64,000 nucleotides of DNA from HK1 sp965204915 (lineage in GTDB: Bacteria > Pseudomonadota > Gammaproteobacteria > HK1): positions 930,001 to 994,000 of the forward strand of contig OZ242023.1 in assembly GCA_965204915.1 (NCBI GenBank). Reading direction: 5' to 3'. Positions 51,136 to 60,118 of this stretch are shown here, piece by piece; positions within the stretch are counted from its first letter, which is position 1; each line of letters begins with the position of its first letter. The notes under the pieces are model-generated. The model saw only the letters and a program-made list of their open reading frames with translations, was not told the DNA's origin and did no database searches. Both the position numbers and the translations under genes were made by a program.

Positions 51136-54100
51136 TCAGGTCGCCGCGACCCGCGACCATTGCTCGTCGAGCTTCTTCCTCGAGATGCTGAAGGCGGTGC
51201 CGAGCTCCTGGGCGAAGACCGACACCCGGTACTCCTCCAGCATCCACCGGTGGCGCGAGAGCTCGGCGTCACGCCGGCCCCGGGCCCGGGTCTCGCGCGC
51301 CTTCGATTCGAGACGCCGCTGCAGTGGCAGGATCCCGGCGAGCCGGCGCTCGTCGTTCGCTCCACCGCGGCCAAGCTTCTCCAGCCGCACCCGTAACGCC
51401 GCAAGATACCGGGGCAGGGATGCGAACGCCTCCTCCGGCGTCGCGGCGAGGAAGCCGTGGTGCACGAGTCCGTCCAACTGGCGCCGCGCGTCGGCCAGCG
51501 ATTCGGGCGGGGCATGGAGGCCCGGAGCATCGAGGAGCTGCCGCACGGCGCGGGCCGCCCGCAGGATCGCGAGCGCCTCGCCGCACACGGCCGCCAGCCC
51601 CCCGGCGAACTCGTGCCGGCCCGCGGCCAGCACCGCCTCGAACCGGCCGGGCTCGCGGATTGCGCCCGCGGGGCGGACGAAGACGCGGGCCACGGCGCGC
51701 TCGACGAGATCGGCGCGCGCCTCGGCGCCGGTGCCGGATACGGGGCGTTCGGGAAGCGCGCGAGGCGCATCGATCCAGTCGGGGGGCGATGCGATGGTCG
51801 TATGGAGCAGACAGATCTCGTCGATGCCGGAAAGCGCGCGCAGGCACTCCCGGGCCTCGCGTCGCACCGCCAGCGAGAACAGCCGCACGAGCCCGCCCCG
51901 ATGGCTGCGCTCGGCGGCGGTGCGTGCCTGGAAGTGCTCGACGACCACCCCCGACCCGACGTCGCGGAGCGCCGGAAAGACGGGGCCGGAGCCCTCTCCG
52001 GCGCGGTCCTCGGCCTCGACGGGCACCGCGCCGAACGTCCACGCGGCATATCCGCGTTCACCGCGGCCGGATGCCACGCCTGCACGGCGGCCGGGATGTC
52101 CGAGACGGCCGGAGCGCCCGGTCAGCCGCCGCTCGATCTCGTCGAGCCGGCGGCTCCGTCCCAGCACCGTGCCGTCCCGGTCCGTGACCTCGAAGCGCAT
52201 GAGCCGATGGGCGGGCAGCACGCGCCGCAGCCGTTCCGGCGACCACGCATCGCGCGGAACGCACACCCCGCGGGTCCGGTCCAGGAACCGGGCGAGCGCC
52301 TCGTGCAGCGAGCCGTCCCTGACGTGCGTCCCGGCGATGAACTCCCGCGCGACCCCGGCCAGCGGCATCACCGCGCGGCGCAGGCTCTTCGGCAGAGCCC
52401 GCAGCAGCGCGAGCACCTTGTCTTCGAGCATCCCCGGCACCAGCCATTCGAACCGGCCGGGATCGAGATCCACCAGCACGTCGAGCGGGATGGTCACCGT
52501 CACGCCGTCGTCGTCTTCGCCGGGGGCGAACCGGTAGGCGAGCGCGAACGCCTGTTCACCCACCCGCAACCGATCGGGAAACGCGGCCTCATCGGCGGCC
52601 GGTGCGCCGGGGGCCACGTCCTCGCGCCGAAATTCGAGCCCGCGCACCGCTGCGCCGTCGAGCCCCGCGAGCCAGTCCTCGAAGCTCCTCCCATCGACGA
52701 CGTGGCGCGGAACCCTCGCGTCGTAGAACGCGAAGATCGCATCGTCGCCCACCACCGCGCCGGGGCTGCGGAGCTTGTGCTCCACCATGCGGAGCTCCGC
52801 CAGCACCTGCGCGTTGCGTTCGACGAAGCCGTGGCTACACGCATATCCGTTCTCGACGAGCCCGGCGCGTACGAAGACCTCGCGCGCGCCCTCGCGGCTC
52901 ACCGGCGCGTACCGCACCCGGCGCCGGGCGATCAGCGTCAACCCGTACAGCGCCACCTGCTCGAACACCATCGGCTCGGCGCGGCGGGCGTCCCAGTGCG
53001 CGTCGAAATGGGTGCGGCGCACCAGATCGCCAGCCGCCTTCTCCACCCACTCCGCGCGCACCCGCCCGGCGACGAACGCATGCGCCTTCCCGGTCTCCAC
53101 CACCTCGGCCGCGACCACCCACGGCGCCACCGCCGGATGCAGGGCCGAGCTCGGGGCGATCCGGAACGTGGTTCCGCGAAGCCCCGCGTACTCGCCCTCC
53201 GGCGTGCGAGCCCCCACGCAGCGCAGCAGCCCCGCGAGCAGGGCGCGGTGGATCCGCCCGGGCGAAGCCGTCCCCAGCCCGCGCGGGCGGATCCCGAGCT
53301 CGCGGCATATCTCGCGGATCTGGCCGTGCACGTCGGTCCAATCCCGCATCCGGGCCGGCGAGAGGGCATGCCGGCGGCAGAGCTTCCGCGCCGATTCGCC
53401 CGGCTCGTTCATCACCGCCTGGAAGTGGCGCCAGAGATGGACGATTCCGAGGAAGTCCGAGCGCGGGTCCGCAAACCGGTCATGGGCCAACGGCTGGGAC
53501 GGCGAGCGTCGTCCGGGACGCCGCTCGCGGGGGTCCGGCACGCTCAGGAAGCTCGCGATGACCAGCACCTCGGCGGCGCATCCGAGCGTGTCCGCCTCCA
53601 GCAGCATCCGCCCGACCCTCGGGTCGAGCGGGAAGCGCGCGAGACGGCGGCCGATCTTCGTGAGACCGCCGCCGGCGTCCACCGCCCCCAGCTCGCGCAG
53701 CAGCCGCAGGCCGTCGTTGACGTGGCGCCGGTCCGGGGGGTCGATGAACGGGAAGCGGTCCACGTCGCGCAAGCCCAGCGACAGCATCCGCAGCAGCACC
53801 GCGGCGAGGTCCGAGCGCCGGATCTCGGGCTCCGCATGGGCGGGTCGCGCCGCGAAATCGGCCTCGTCGTAGAGCCGGATGCATATCCCGGGGCCGGTCC
53901 GCCCGCAACGCCCGGCCCGCTGCTCCGCCGAGGCCCGCGCGATCGGCTCCACCGGCAGCCGCTGCACCCCGGTGCGGTGCGCGTACCGGCTCACCCTGGC
54001 CGTGCCCGCGTCGATGACGAAGCGCACCCCCGGCACCGTCAGCGAGGTCTCCGCAACGTTCGTCGCCAGCACCACCCGGCGCCGGCCGCAGGGCGCGAAC

Positions 54101-54912
54101 AGCGCCTGCTGGCGCTCCACGGACATTCGGGCATGGAGGGGGAACAGCTCCGTGCCGGCCAGCCCCAGACCCCCGAGCCGGGCTTCGGTCTCCCGGATCT
54201 CGCGCTCCCCGGACAGGAACACCAGCACGTCCCCCGGCTCGTCGCGGATCTCTTCCACCGCTCCCGCGACCTTGTCCGGGACGTCCTCGCCCTCGTTCCC
54301 GGGGCGGTACCGGATCTCGACCGGCCAGGTCCGGCCCTCCACCTCGACCACCGGCGCCCGGCCGAAGAACGCCCGCAGCTTCTCCACCTCCAGAGTGGCC
54401 GAGGCCACGACGATCCGCAGGTCCGGGCGCCGCCGCAGGAGCTCGCGCAGGTAGCCGAGGATGAAGTCGATGTTGAGGGTGCGCTCGTGCGCCTCGTCGA
54501 TGATCAGGGTGTCGTAGGTCAGCAGGTCACGATCGCGCTGGATCTCCGCGAGCAGGATGCCGTCGGTCATCACCTTCACGAGGGCGCCCGGCGCGACCTG
54601 CCGGCCGAAGCGCACCTGGTAGCCCACCAGCCGTCCGAGCTCCGTACCGAGCTCCGCCGCCACCCGCGCCGCCACGCCGCGCGCCGCGATCCTCCTCGGC
54701 TGGGTATGCCCGATCATCGCGCCGACCCCCCGGCCGATGCCGAGGCAGATCTTCGCAAGCTGGGTGCTCTTCCCGGAGCCGGTGGCCCCGACCACCAGGG
54801 TGGCCGGATGATCGGCCACGGCGCGCGCGATGGCCTCCGCCTTCGCGGCGATCGGCAGGTCCGGGGCGACGCGCGCCTCCGGCGCCGAGGCGGCGCGCGC
54901 CGCCCCGGTCAT
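51136..54912 (-). CDS. hrpA: ATP-dependent RNA helicase HrpA
   Basis: 1258-aa DEAH-box helicase of normal HrpA length. Motifs: GATGSGKSTQL (I), IIDEAHERTLN (II, DEAH), VASATLE (III), TNVAETSLTVPGV (V), EQRAGRCGRTGPG (VI), then helicase-associated and OB-like regions and the long HrpA-specific C-terminal half. It acts on structured RNA; in E. coli the family is linked to fimbrial mRNA processing and rescue of stalled ribosomes. Its ATG overlaps the stop of the upstream WYL regulator by four bases, so the two are translationally coupled. Confidence 0.93.
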   Translation of the reverse strand: MTGAARAASAPEARVAPDLPIAAKAEAIARAVADHPATLVVGATGSGKSTQLAKICLGIGRGVGAMIGHTQPRRIAARGVAARVAAELGTELGRLVGYQVRFGRQVAPGALVKVMTDGILLAEIQRDRDLLTYDTLIIDEAHERTLNIDFILGYLRELLRRRPDLRIVVASATLEVEKLRAFFGRAPVVEVEGRTWPVEIRYRPGNEGEDVPDKVAGAVEEIRDEPGDVLVFLSGEREIRETEARLGGLGLAGTELFPLHARMSVERQQALFAPCGRRRVVLATNVAETSLTVPGVRFVIDAGTARVSRYAHRTGVQRLPVEPIARASAEQRAGRCGRTGPGICIRLYDEADFAARPAHAEPEIRRSDLAAVLLRMLSLGLRDVDRFPFIDPPDRRHVNDGLRLLRELGAVDAGGGLTKIGRRLARFPLDPRVGRMLLEADTLGCAAEVLVIASFLSVPDPRERRPGRRSPSQPLAHDRFADPRSDFLGIVHLWRHFQAVMNEPGESARKLCRRHALSPARMRDWTDVHGQIREICRELGIRPRGLGTASPGRIHRALLAGLLRCVGARTPEGEYAGLRGTTFRIAPSSALHPAVAPWVVAAEVVETGKAHAFVAGRVRAEWVEKAAGDLVRRTHFDAHWDARRAEPMVFEQVALYGLTLIARRRVRYAPVSREGAREVFVRAGLVENGYACSHGFVERNAQVLAELRMVEHKLRSPGAVVGDDAIFAFYDARVPRHVVDGRSFEDWLAGLDGAAVRGLEFRREDVAPGAPAADEAAFPDRLRVGEQAFALAYRFAPGEDDDGVTVTIPLDVLVDLDPGRFEWLVPGMLEDKVLALLRALPKSLRRAVMPLAGVAREFIAGTHVRDGSLHEALARFLDRTRGVCVPRDAWSPERLRRVLPAHRLMRFEVTDRDGTVLGRSRRLDEIERRLTGRSGRLGHPGRRAGVASGRGERGYAAWTFGAVPVEAEDRAGEGSGPVFPALRDVGSGVVVEHFQARTAAERSHRGGLVRLFSLAVRREARECLRALSGIDEICLLHTTIASPPDWIDAPRALPERPVSGTGAEARADLVERAVARVFVRPAGAIREPGRFEAVLAAGRHEFAGGLAAVCGEALAILRAARAVRQLLDAPGLHAPPESLADARRQLDGLVHHGFLAATPEEAFASLPRYLAALRVRLEKLGRGGANDERRLAGILPLQRRLESKARETRARGRRDAELSRHRWMLEEYRVSVFAQELGTAFSISRKKLDEQWSRVAAT

Positions 54913-55700
54913 CGCGGTCCTGGCCTCCTGCCGTCCGTTCTTCGCATGTGCAGCGCGAAATCGTCGATACCAGGCGATGCATCGCTGACCGCCGATAAAC
55001 GAACCCGTTCCCTGGATGCCGGCCGGACGCGCCGGTCCCTGGCGTGCCAGTCCCTTCTGAGCCGCGGAGCCTGGCGGGCGAAGCTGTCGCCGGTCTCGTG
55101 GCAGGTGACGATCCGGTCGGCCCGGAAGTGGCGGAAATCTTCCCGCAGCTCGCACCACGCCGCCAGCACCGTGACTTCCATGTAGTAGATGACGACGAGC
55201 GGCAGGCAGGTACGCTCGGTCATCCGTCCCTGCTCGTCGCGATAAGTGAGGACAAGGCGCCGGGTATTGCGCACCGCGGCCCGCAGCCCGTCCATGCCTG
55301 CCGACGCCGGCGTCCCGAAGTCCGACACCACGAACCGGCCGTCGTCCAGCTCGTCCTCGCGCCATTCGGGCAGGATGCCGGCGATCTTCGCGCCGGCGCG
55401 GCGGCCGGCCGCCAGCAACCCCTTGTCGCCGATCCGACCCAGGAGCTGCAACCCGACGGCGATCGCCTCGACTTCCTCCCGGTCGAACATCAGCGGCGGC
55501 AGGTCGTAGCCCGGGCGCATGATGTAGCCGACACCGGCCGCGCCGTCGATCGGCACCCGCATGGCCATCAGCACCGCGACGTCGCGGTAGATCGTGCGTG
55601 GAGCGACCTCCAGCTTCTCGGCAAGCTGTGCGGCGGTGACGGCCTTGCGCGCACGGCGCAGCAATTGGATCAACTCGAACAGGCGGTCCGCACGACGCAT
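54909..55700 (-). CDS. YafY-type HTH/WYL transcriptional regulator
   Basis: 263-aa regulator: N-terminal HTH_11 (RADRLFELIQLLRRARKAVTAAQLAEKLEVAPRTIYRDVAVL) and a C-terminal WYL domain (LVLTYRDEQGRMTERTCLPLVVIYYMEVTVLAAWCELREDFRHFRADRI, with YY-M in place of W-Y-L). WYL domains sense nucleic acids or nucleotides. ATG 55700 lies nine bases from GGAGG; ATG 55706 is also possible. ATGA overlap with hrpA. Confidence 0.9.
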   Translation of the reverse strand: MRRADRLFELIQLLRRARKAVTAAQLAEKLEVAPRTIYRDVAVLMAMRVPIDGAAGVGYIMRPGYDLPPLMFDREEVEAIAVGLQLLGRIGDKGLLAAGRRAGAKIAGILPEWREDELDDGRFVVSDFGTPASAGMDGLRAAVRNTRRLVLTYRDEQGRMTERTCLPLVVIYYMEVTVLAAWCELREDFRHFRADRIVTCHETGDSFARQAPRLRRDWHARDRRVRPASRERVRLSAVSDASPGIDDFALHMRRTDGRRPGPR

Positions 55701-55921
55701 GGCCATGTGCCTCCGGGCACCCGGAGCCCCGCTCTCGGGGATGCAGGATCGGGATCGGGCCGAGTTTCCCACATCCGGCGCCGTCCAGGACCGGACCGGC
55801 GAAGCCGGCTGGCGGCGCCTCGACGGGCATCCGCCGGCGCCCGTCCCCCACCACTGCTGACACCACGCTGTCAGGGGCGGCTCGTCATGCTGCCATCCGC
55901 CATCCGAGTGCGGAGATCCCC

Positions 55922-56800
55922 TTGGCCCGCGACACCGGGAAACAGATGGTGCTCGGCCGCGTCCTCGTTGCGCTGTCGGCGGTGGCCTGGAGCATGGCGG
56001 GGATCTTCACGAAAGGGGTCGAGGCCGACGTATGGACCGTGCTGCTCTGGCGCGGCCTTCTGGCCGCGGGCTTCATGTCCGCGTATCTGGCATGGCGTCG
56101 AGGTCCGGCCGGGCTGGGGGACTGGAAGCGTCTGGGTTGGGCGGGGTGGTCGGCCGCCACCGTCGGAAGCGTGGCGACCGTTTGCTTCATCGCGGCGTTC
56201 AAGAACACCGCCGTCGCCAACGTGGCCATCGTCTATGCCACCGCGCCCTTCGCCGCGGCGGCAATCGCCTGGGTGTGGATGCGGGAGGCGCCCGGCATCG
56301 CCACGCTGGTCTCGGCCGGGCTGTGTCTCGCCGGCGTCGTCATCATGGCAGGGGGCTCGGCGGGCAGTCCCGATCTGGTCGGCGACCTGCTGGCGGTCGC
56401 GATGACCGTGCTGATGGCGTCGATGATGGTCGTCATGCGGCGCTATCCCGACCGCCCCATGACCCTGGCGGTGGGTCCGGTCTCGTGCCTCCAGCTCGTC
56501 GCGCTGGGTTGGGCCATGGGCGCTGCGTTCGACGTTCCGGCGCACGAGCTGGTCCTGCTGGCCGGATTCGGCGTCGTCCATGCCGCCGCCACGGTCCTGC
56601 TGGCCGAGGGAGTGCGGCGGATCCGGGCCGCCGAGGCGGGATTGCTCGGCACGCTGGAAATGCCGCTCGCCCCGCTGTGGGGCTGGCTGATCCTCTCCGA
56701 GGTCCCGCGCGTGGCGACCATCGCGGGCGGCGCCATCGTGCTCGCGACGCTCGTCCGGCACTTGGGGCGCGACCTCCGAGGCAAGCATCGAGGCCCGTAA
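55922..56800 (+). CDS. EamA/DMT-family transporter
   Basis: 292-aa inner-membrane protein with about ten spans and two EamA halves (ALSAVAWSMAGIFTKGVEADVWTVLLWRGLLAAGFMSAYL in the first; LLGTLEMPLAPLWGWLILSEVP in the second). Probable metabolite exporter or drug/metabolite transporter. TTG 55922 has CGGAG upstream; ATG 55946 would shorten it by eight residues. It is divergent from the WYL-hrpA pair. Confidence 0.9.
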   Translation: MARDTGKQMVLGRVLVALSAVAWSMAGIFTKGVEADVWTVLLWRGLLAAGFMSAYLAWRRGPAGLGDWKRLGWAGWSAATVGSVATVCFIAAFKNTAVANVAIVYATAPFAAAAIAWVWMREAPGIATLVSAGLCLAGVVIMAGGSAGSPDLVGDLLAVAMTVLMASMMVVMRRYPDRPMTLAVGPVSCLQLVALGWAMGAAFDVPAHELVLLAGFGVVHAAATVLLAEGVRRIRAAEAGLLGTLEMPLAPLWGWLILSEVPRVATIAGGAIVLATLVRHLGRDLRGKHRGP

Positions 56801-56848
56801 GAGCTCCTCGGGCGGTTCGGTCCGGGGGGAGTCCGGGAGTCGTAGAGA

Positions 56849-57029
56849 CTCGATTTTCGGGATTCGCTGACCGAAATGGATTCCCGCTTTCGCGGGAATG
56901 ACGGCCAGACGGCCACGGCCAGCGTAAAAGTAACGTGTCTCGCTGAAAGGACGGCATTTCAATGACGTCATTCTCGCGAAAGCGGGAATCCATCGCCTGA
57001 TTCAGGTATTTTGAATCCCGAAACTTGAG
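56849..57029 (-). mobile_element. MITE copy 3 (181 bp), reverse orientation, with 7-bp target duplication
   Basis: Same family as copies 1 and 2 but inverted and 13 bp longer owing to a small internal insertion (near 56940-56965). Ends are CTCGATTTTCGGGATTC and GAATCCCGAAACTTGAG. GTAGAGA flanks it exactly (56842-56848, 57030-57036). Confidence 0.92.
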
Positions 57030-57148
57030 GTAGAGAAACGCCGTCCCGGCACGGAGCCCGAGACCGGCTGCCATGCCGCGAGATCGGCCGGGCCGACGTC
57101 CGGGCCATCCGGCCGGCACGGCCCGTAGCGGCCGGAAGATCCCGCGCC

Positions 57149-57202
57149 GTCACATCCGCGTCACATCCGTGACCGATCGTCGTCACAGGTCCCCGATATA
57201 AA
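57149..57202 (+). promoter_or_regulatory. PhoB-binding array (Pho boxes) and -10 element of the pst operon
   Basis: GTCACA half-sites at 57149, 57160 and 57182, with a degenerate GACCGA at 57171, fall on an exact 11-bp period, the spacing of PhoB half-sites. Nine bases further, GATATAAA gives a -10 element (about 57197-57202) where the Pho box replaces the -35. This predicts induction of pstS by phosphate limitation. Confidence 0.82.
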
Positions 57203-57308
57203 GCTCCGCGGGAGTACGGACGGAGCGGCGGCGCCGCCCGCCCGTGCCCTCCGGCTTTCGATGTCGAAAGCCTCCCGACCGGACATCCTCCACTCGGAGA
57301 CCCGCACC

Positions 57309-58349
57309 ATGAAACGTACCCTCGTACTCGCGGCAGCGGCAGCGGCCCTCGCGGGCCAGGCCCAGGCCCGGGACTACATCAGCGTCGTCGGCTCCTCGAC
57401 CGTCTACCCCTTCGCCACCGTGGTCGCGGAGCGGTTCGGCAAGACCACCCGCTTCAAGACCCCGAAGATCGAATCCACCGGCTCCGGCGGCGGCCTCAAG
57501 CTGTTCTGCGCCGGCGTCGGCGTCGAGCACCCCGACGTCACCAACGCCTCGCGGCGCATCAAGAAGAGCGAGGTCGAGAGGTGCGCGGGCAACGGCGTGG
57601 ACGACGTCGTCGAGGTCAAGGTCGGCTACGACGGCATCGTGTTCGCGAGCTCCCGCCAGGCCGGACCCGTCAGCATCACCCGCGAGCAGATCTTCCTCGC
57701 GCTCGCGAAGGAAGTGCCGGATCCGGCCGGCGGGGAGACACTGGTGCCCAATCCCTACATGAAGTGGAGCGACGTCGATCCGTCGCTGCCCGGCACCGGG
57801 ATCGAGGTCCTCGGACCGCCGCCCACCTCCGGCACCCGCGACGCCTTCGCCGAGCTCGCCCTCGAAGGCGGCTGCAAGAAGATCGGCTGGATCAAGGCGA
57901 TGAAGAAGAAGGACAAGAAGCGCTACAAGGCGATCTGCCACACCGTCCGCGAGGACGGCGCGTACGTCGAGGCGGGCGAGAACGACAACCTGATCGTGCA
58001 GAAGCTCGACGCCAACCCCGCCGCGTTCGGCGTGTTCGGCTACAGCTTCCTCGACCAGAACTCCGACAGGATCCAGGGCGCGATGGTCGACGGCGTCGAG
58101 CCGACGTTCGAGAACATCGCCGACCAGTCCTATCCGGTCTCCCGCCCGCTGTACTTCTACGTGAAGAAGGCGCACATGGGCTCGATCCCCGGGATGAAGG
58201 AATACCTGGCCGAGTTCACGAGCGAGAAGGCATGGGGTCCCGAGGGCTACCTGGCCGACAAGGGCATGATTCCGATGCCCGCCGCCGAGCGGAAGGTGTT
58301 CAGCGCCAACGTGAAGAACCTGTCGAACCTGAACCTCGCCGCGAACTAG
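57309..58349 (+). CDS. pstS: Phosphate ABC transporter, periplasmic phosphate-binding protein PstS
   Basis: 346-aa exported protein; ATG 57309 with CGGAG upstream, signal peptide MKRTLVLAAAAAALAGQAQA. The phosphate-binding loops show VVGSSTVYPFATVVAERF, ESTGSGGGLKLFCAGVG, SRRIKKSE and PPPTSGTRDAF. It delivers phosphate to PstCAB. First gene of the pst operon, directly behind the Pho-box promoter. Confidence 0.95.
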   Translation: MKRTLVLAAAAAALAGQAQARDYISVVGSSTVYPFATVVAERFGKTTRFKTPKIESTGSGGGLKLFCAGVGVEHPDVTNASRRIKKSEVERCAGNGVDDVVEVKVGYDGIVFASSRQAGPVSITREQIFLALAKEVPDPAGGETLVPNPYMKWSDVDPSLPGTGIEVLGPPPTSGTRDAFAELALEGGCKKIGWIKAMKKKDKKRYKAICHTVREDGAYVEAGENDNLIVQKLDANPAAFGVFGYSFLDQNSDRIQGAMVDGVEPTFENIADQSYPVSRPLYFYVKKAHMGSIPGMKEYLAEFTSEKAWGPEGYLADKGMIPMPAAERKVFSANVKNLSNLNLAAN

Positions 58350-58413
58350 CCATCCGAACGTCCTCGCACCCTGCGCATGGCCTCGAGATGGCGTCTCGTG
58401 TACGAGGCGGTTT

Positions 58414-58442
58414 CGGCGCCGGCCGCGATGCGGCCGGCGCCG
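58414..58442 (+). terminator. 13-bp perfect hairpin between pstS and pstC
   Basis: CGGCGCCGGCCGC-GAT-GCGGCCGGCGCCG in the 314-bp pstS-pstC gap (58350-58663). No long T-run follows, so it more likely attenuates or stabilises the pstS message than ends transcription fully. That would favour more PstS than PstCAB. The rest of the gap shows no gene. Confidence 0.55.
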
Positions 58443-58663
58443 CGTCTTCCAGAATCGGGATCACCGGGAGGGTTGCCGGAAGCCGGCAATCCCCGCCGGG
58501 CGTGGGAGCCTCCGATGTTCGGCCACGATCGGGCGCTCCCGCCATCGGAATCAGCGCGCCATCGCGCCGCGACGGCGCGTGCCGGGACGTTGGCGGGAGC
58601 CGCTGATCGGAAACCGCGGCCCGCGCGGATTCCCGGACCGGAAGGAACGGGCAGGACGAGACC

Positions 58664-60052
58664 GTGACCGGCGCCACGCTCATTCTCGTTCTCCTCGTGC
58701 TCTCCGCGCTCGCGTTCCATCTCGGCCGCCGACGCGCCTTCGCCGTCTCCACCCCTCTCGGCGGCGCGAAGCACCTGCACTCCCTGCCGGGCTACTACGG
58801 GAGCCTGACCGCGCTGTGGTGCGTGCTTCCGGCGGTCGTGGTCTTCGGATGCTGGATCTCGTTCGAGTCGCGAATCGTCGAGAGCCTCGTCGTATCCGCC
58901 CTGCCGGAGGAGATCCGGACACAGCCGCCGGAGCGGCTGAAGCTCATCGTCAACGACATACGGAACCTCGCGGAAGGCAACATCGTCTCCGGCGGGATCG
59001 TCCCCGAAATGCGCGCCGCGGCCGACCACTACCTCGATCTCCGGCGAACCGCCGCCGCGGCGTCCGCCATCGTCGTGCTCGCGACCGCAGTCGCGGGGCT
59101 CGGGATGGCCTGGCGCCGGGTATCGCCGGCCCTGCGGGCCCGGAACGAGGTCGAGCGGATCGTTCGAATCCTGCTGATCGCAAGCTCGACCGTCGCGATC
59201 TTCACCACCCTCGGCATCGTCCTCTCGGTGCTGTTCGAGGCGCTTCGCTTCTTCGGCCACGTCCCGCTCACGGACTTCCTGTTCGGTCTCGACTGGAGTC
59301 CGCAGATGGCGATCCGCGAGGATCAGGTCGGATCTTCCGGCGCGTTCGGCGCCATCCCGCTGTTCGCCGGCACCCTGCTGATCTCGTTCATCGCGATGCT
59401 GGTCGCGGCGCCCATCGGGCTGTTCGCGGCCATCTACCTCGCCGAGTACGCTTCCCCCACGTTCCGCTCGATCGCGAAGCCGGCCCTGGAGATCCTCGCG
59501 GGCATCCCGACCGTGGTGTACGGCTTCTTCGCGGCCCTGATCGTGGCCCCCCTGATTCGGGACGGCGGTGCGCTCATCGGACTGGACGTGGCGAGCGAGA
59601 GCGCGCTGGCGGCGGGTCTCGTCATGGGGATCATGATCATCCCCTTCGTCTCGTCGCTCTCCGACGACGTGATCAGCGCGGTGCCCCAGTCGCTGCGCGA
59701 CGGCTCGTACGCACTCGGCGCGACCCGCTCGGAGACGATCCGCCAGGTGGTCCTGCCGGCCGCGCTGCCGGGGATCGTGGGCGGGATGCTGCTGGCGATC
59801 TCGCGCGCCATCGGCGAGACGATGATCGTGGTCATGGCGGCCGGCCTCGCCGCGAACCTGACCGCGAACCCCCTCCAGGCGGTGACCACGGTGACGGTGC
59901 AGATCGTCACCCTGCTGGTGGGCGACCAGGAGTTCGACAGCCCCAAGACCCTGGCCGCATTCGCCCTGGGCCTCGTCCTGTTCACCGTGACCCTCTGCCT
60001 CAACGTCATCGCGTTGCAAGTGGTGCGCAAGTACCGCGAGCAGTACGACTAG
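58664..60052 (+). CDS. pstC: Phosphate ABC transporter permease PstC
   Basis: 462-aa inner-membrane permease; GTG 58664 after AGGACGAG. It is longer than E. coli PstC, with an extra N-terminal region of about 150 residues that includes two spans and a periplasmic loop. The core shows ASPTFRSIAKPALEILAGIPTVVYGFFAAL and the coupling loop RDGSYALGATRSETIRQVVLPAALPGIVGG, then ISRAIGETMIVVMAAG. It pairs with PstA. Confidence 0.94.
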   Translation: MTGATLILVLLVLSALAFHLGRRRAFAVSTPLGGAKHLHSLPGYYGSLTALWCVLPAVVVFGCWISFESRIVESLVVSALPEEIRTQPPERLKLIVNDIRNLAEGNIVSGGIVPEMRAAADHYLDLRRTAAAASAIVVLATAVAGLGMAWRRVSPALRARNEVERIVRILLIASSTVAIFTTLGIVLSVLFEALRFFGHVPLTDFLFGLDWSPQMAIREDQVGSSGAFGAIPLFAGTLLISFIAMLVAAPIGLFAAIYLAEYASPTFRSIAKPALEILAGIPTVVYGFFAALIVAPLIRDGGALIGLDVASESALAAGLVMGIMIIPFVSSLSDDVISAVPQSLRDGSYALGATRSETIRQVVLPAALPGIVGGMLLAISRAIGETMIVVMAAGLAANLTANPLQAVTTVTVQIVTLLVGDQEFDSPKTLAAFALGLVLFTVTLCLNVIALQVVRKYREQYD

Positions 60053-60076
60053 CGCGTGGCGGCCACCCCGGACACA

Positions 60077-60118
60077 GGGATGATACCGAGGGGATGATAC
60101 CGAGGGGATGAAACCGAG
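60077..60118 (+). repeat. 14-bp tandem triplication of the pstA ribosome-binding site and start
   Basis: GGGATGATACCGAG at 60077 and 60091 and GGGATGAAACCGAG at 60105. Each unit carries GAGGGG and an ATG; the third ATG (60108) starts pstA. The first two ATGs each open a five-codon frame (MIPRG) whose TGA overlaps the next ATG. Confidence 0.9.
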
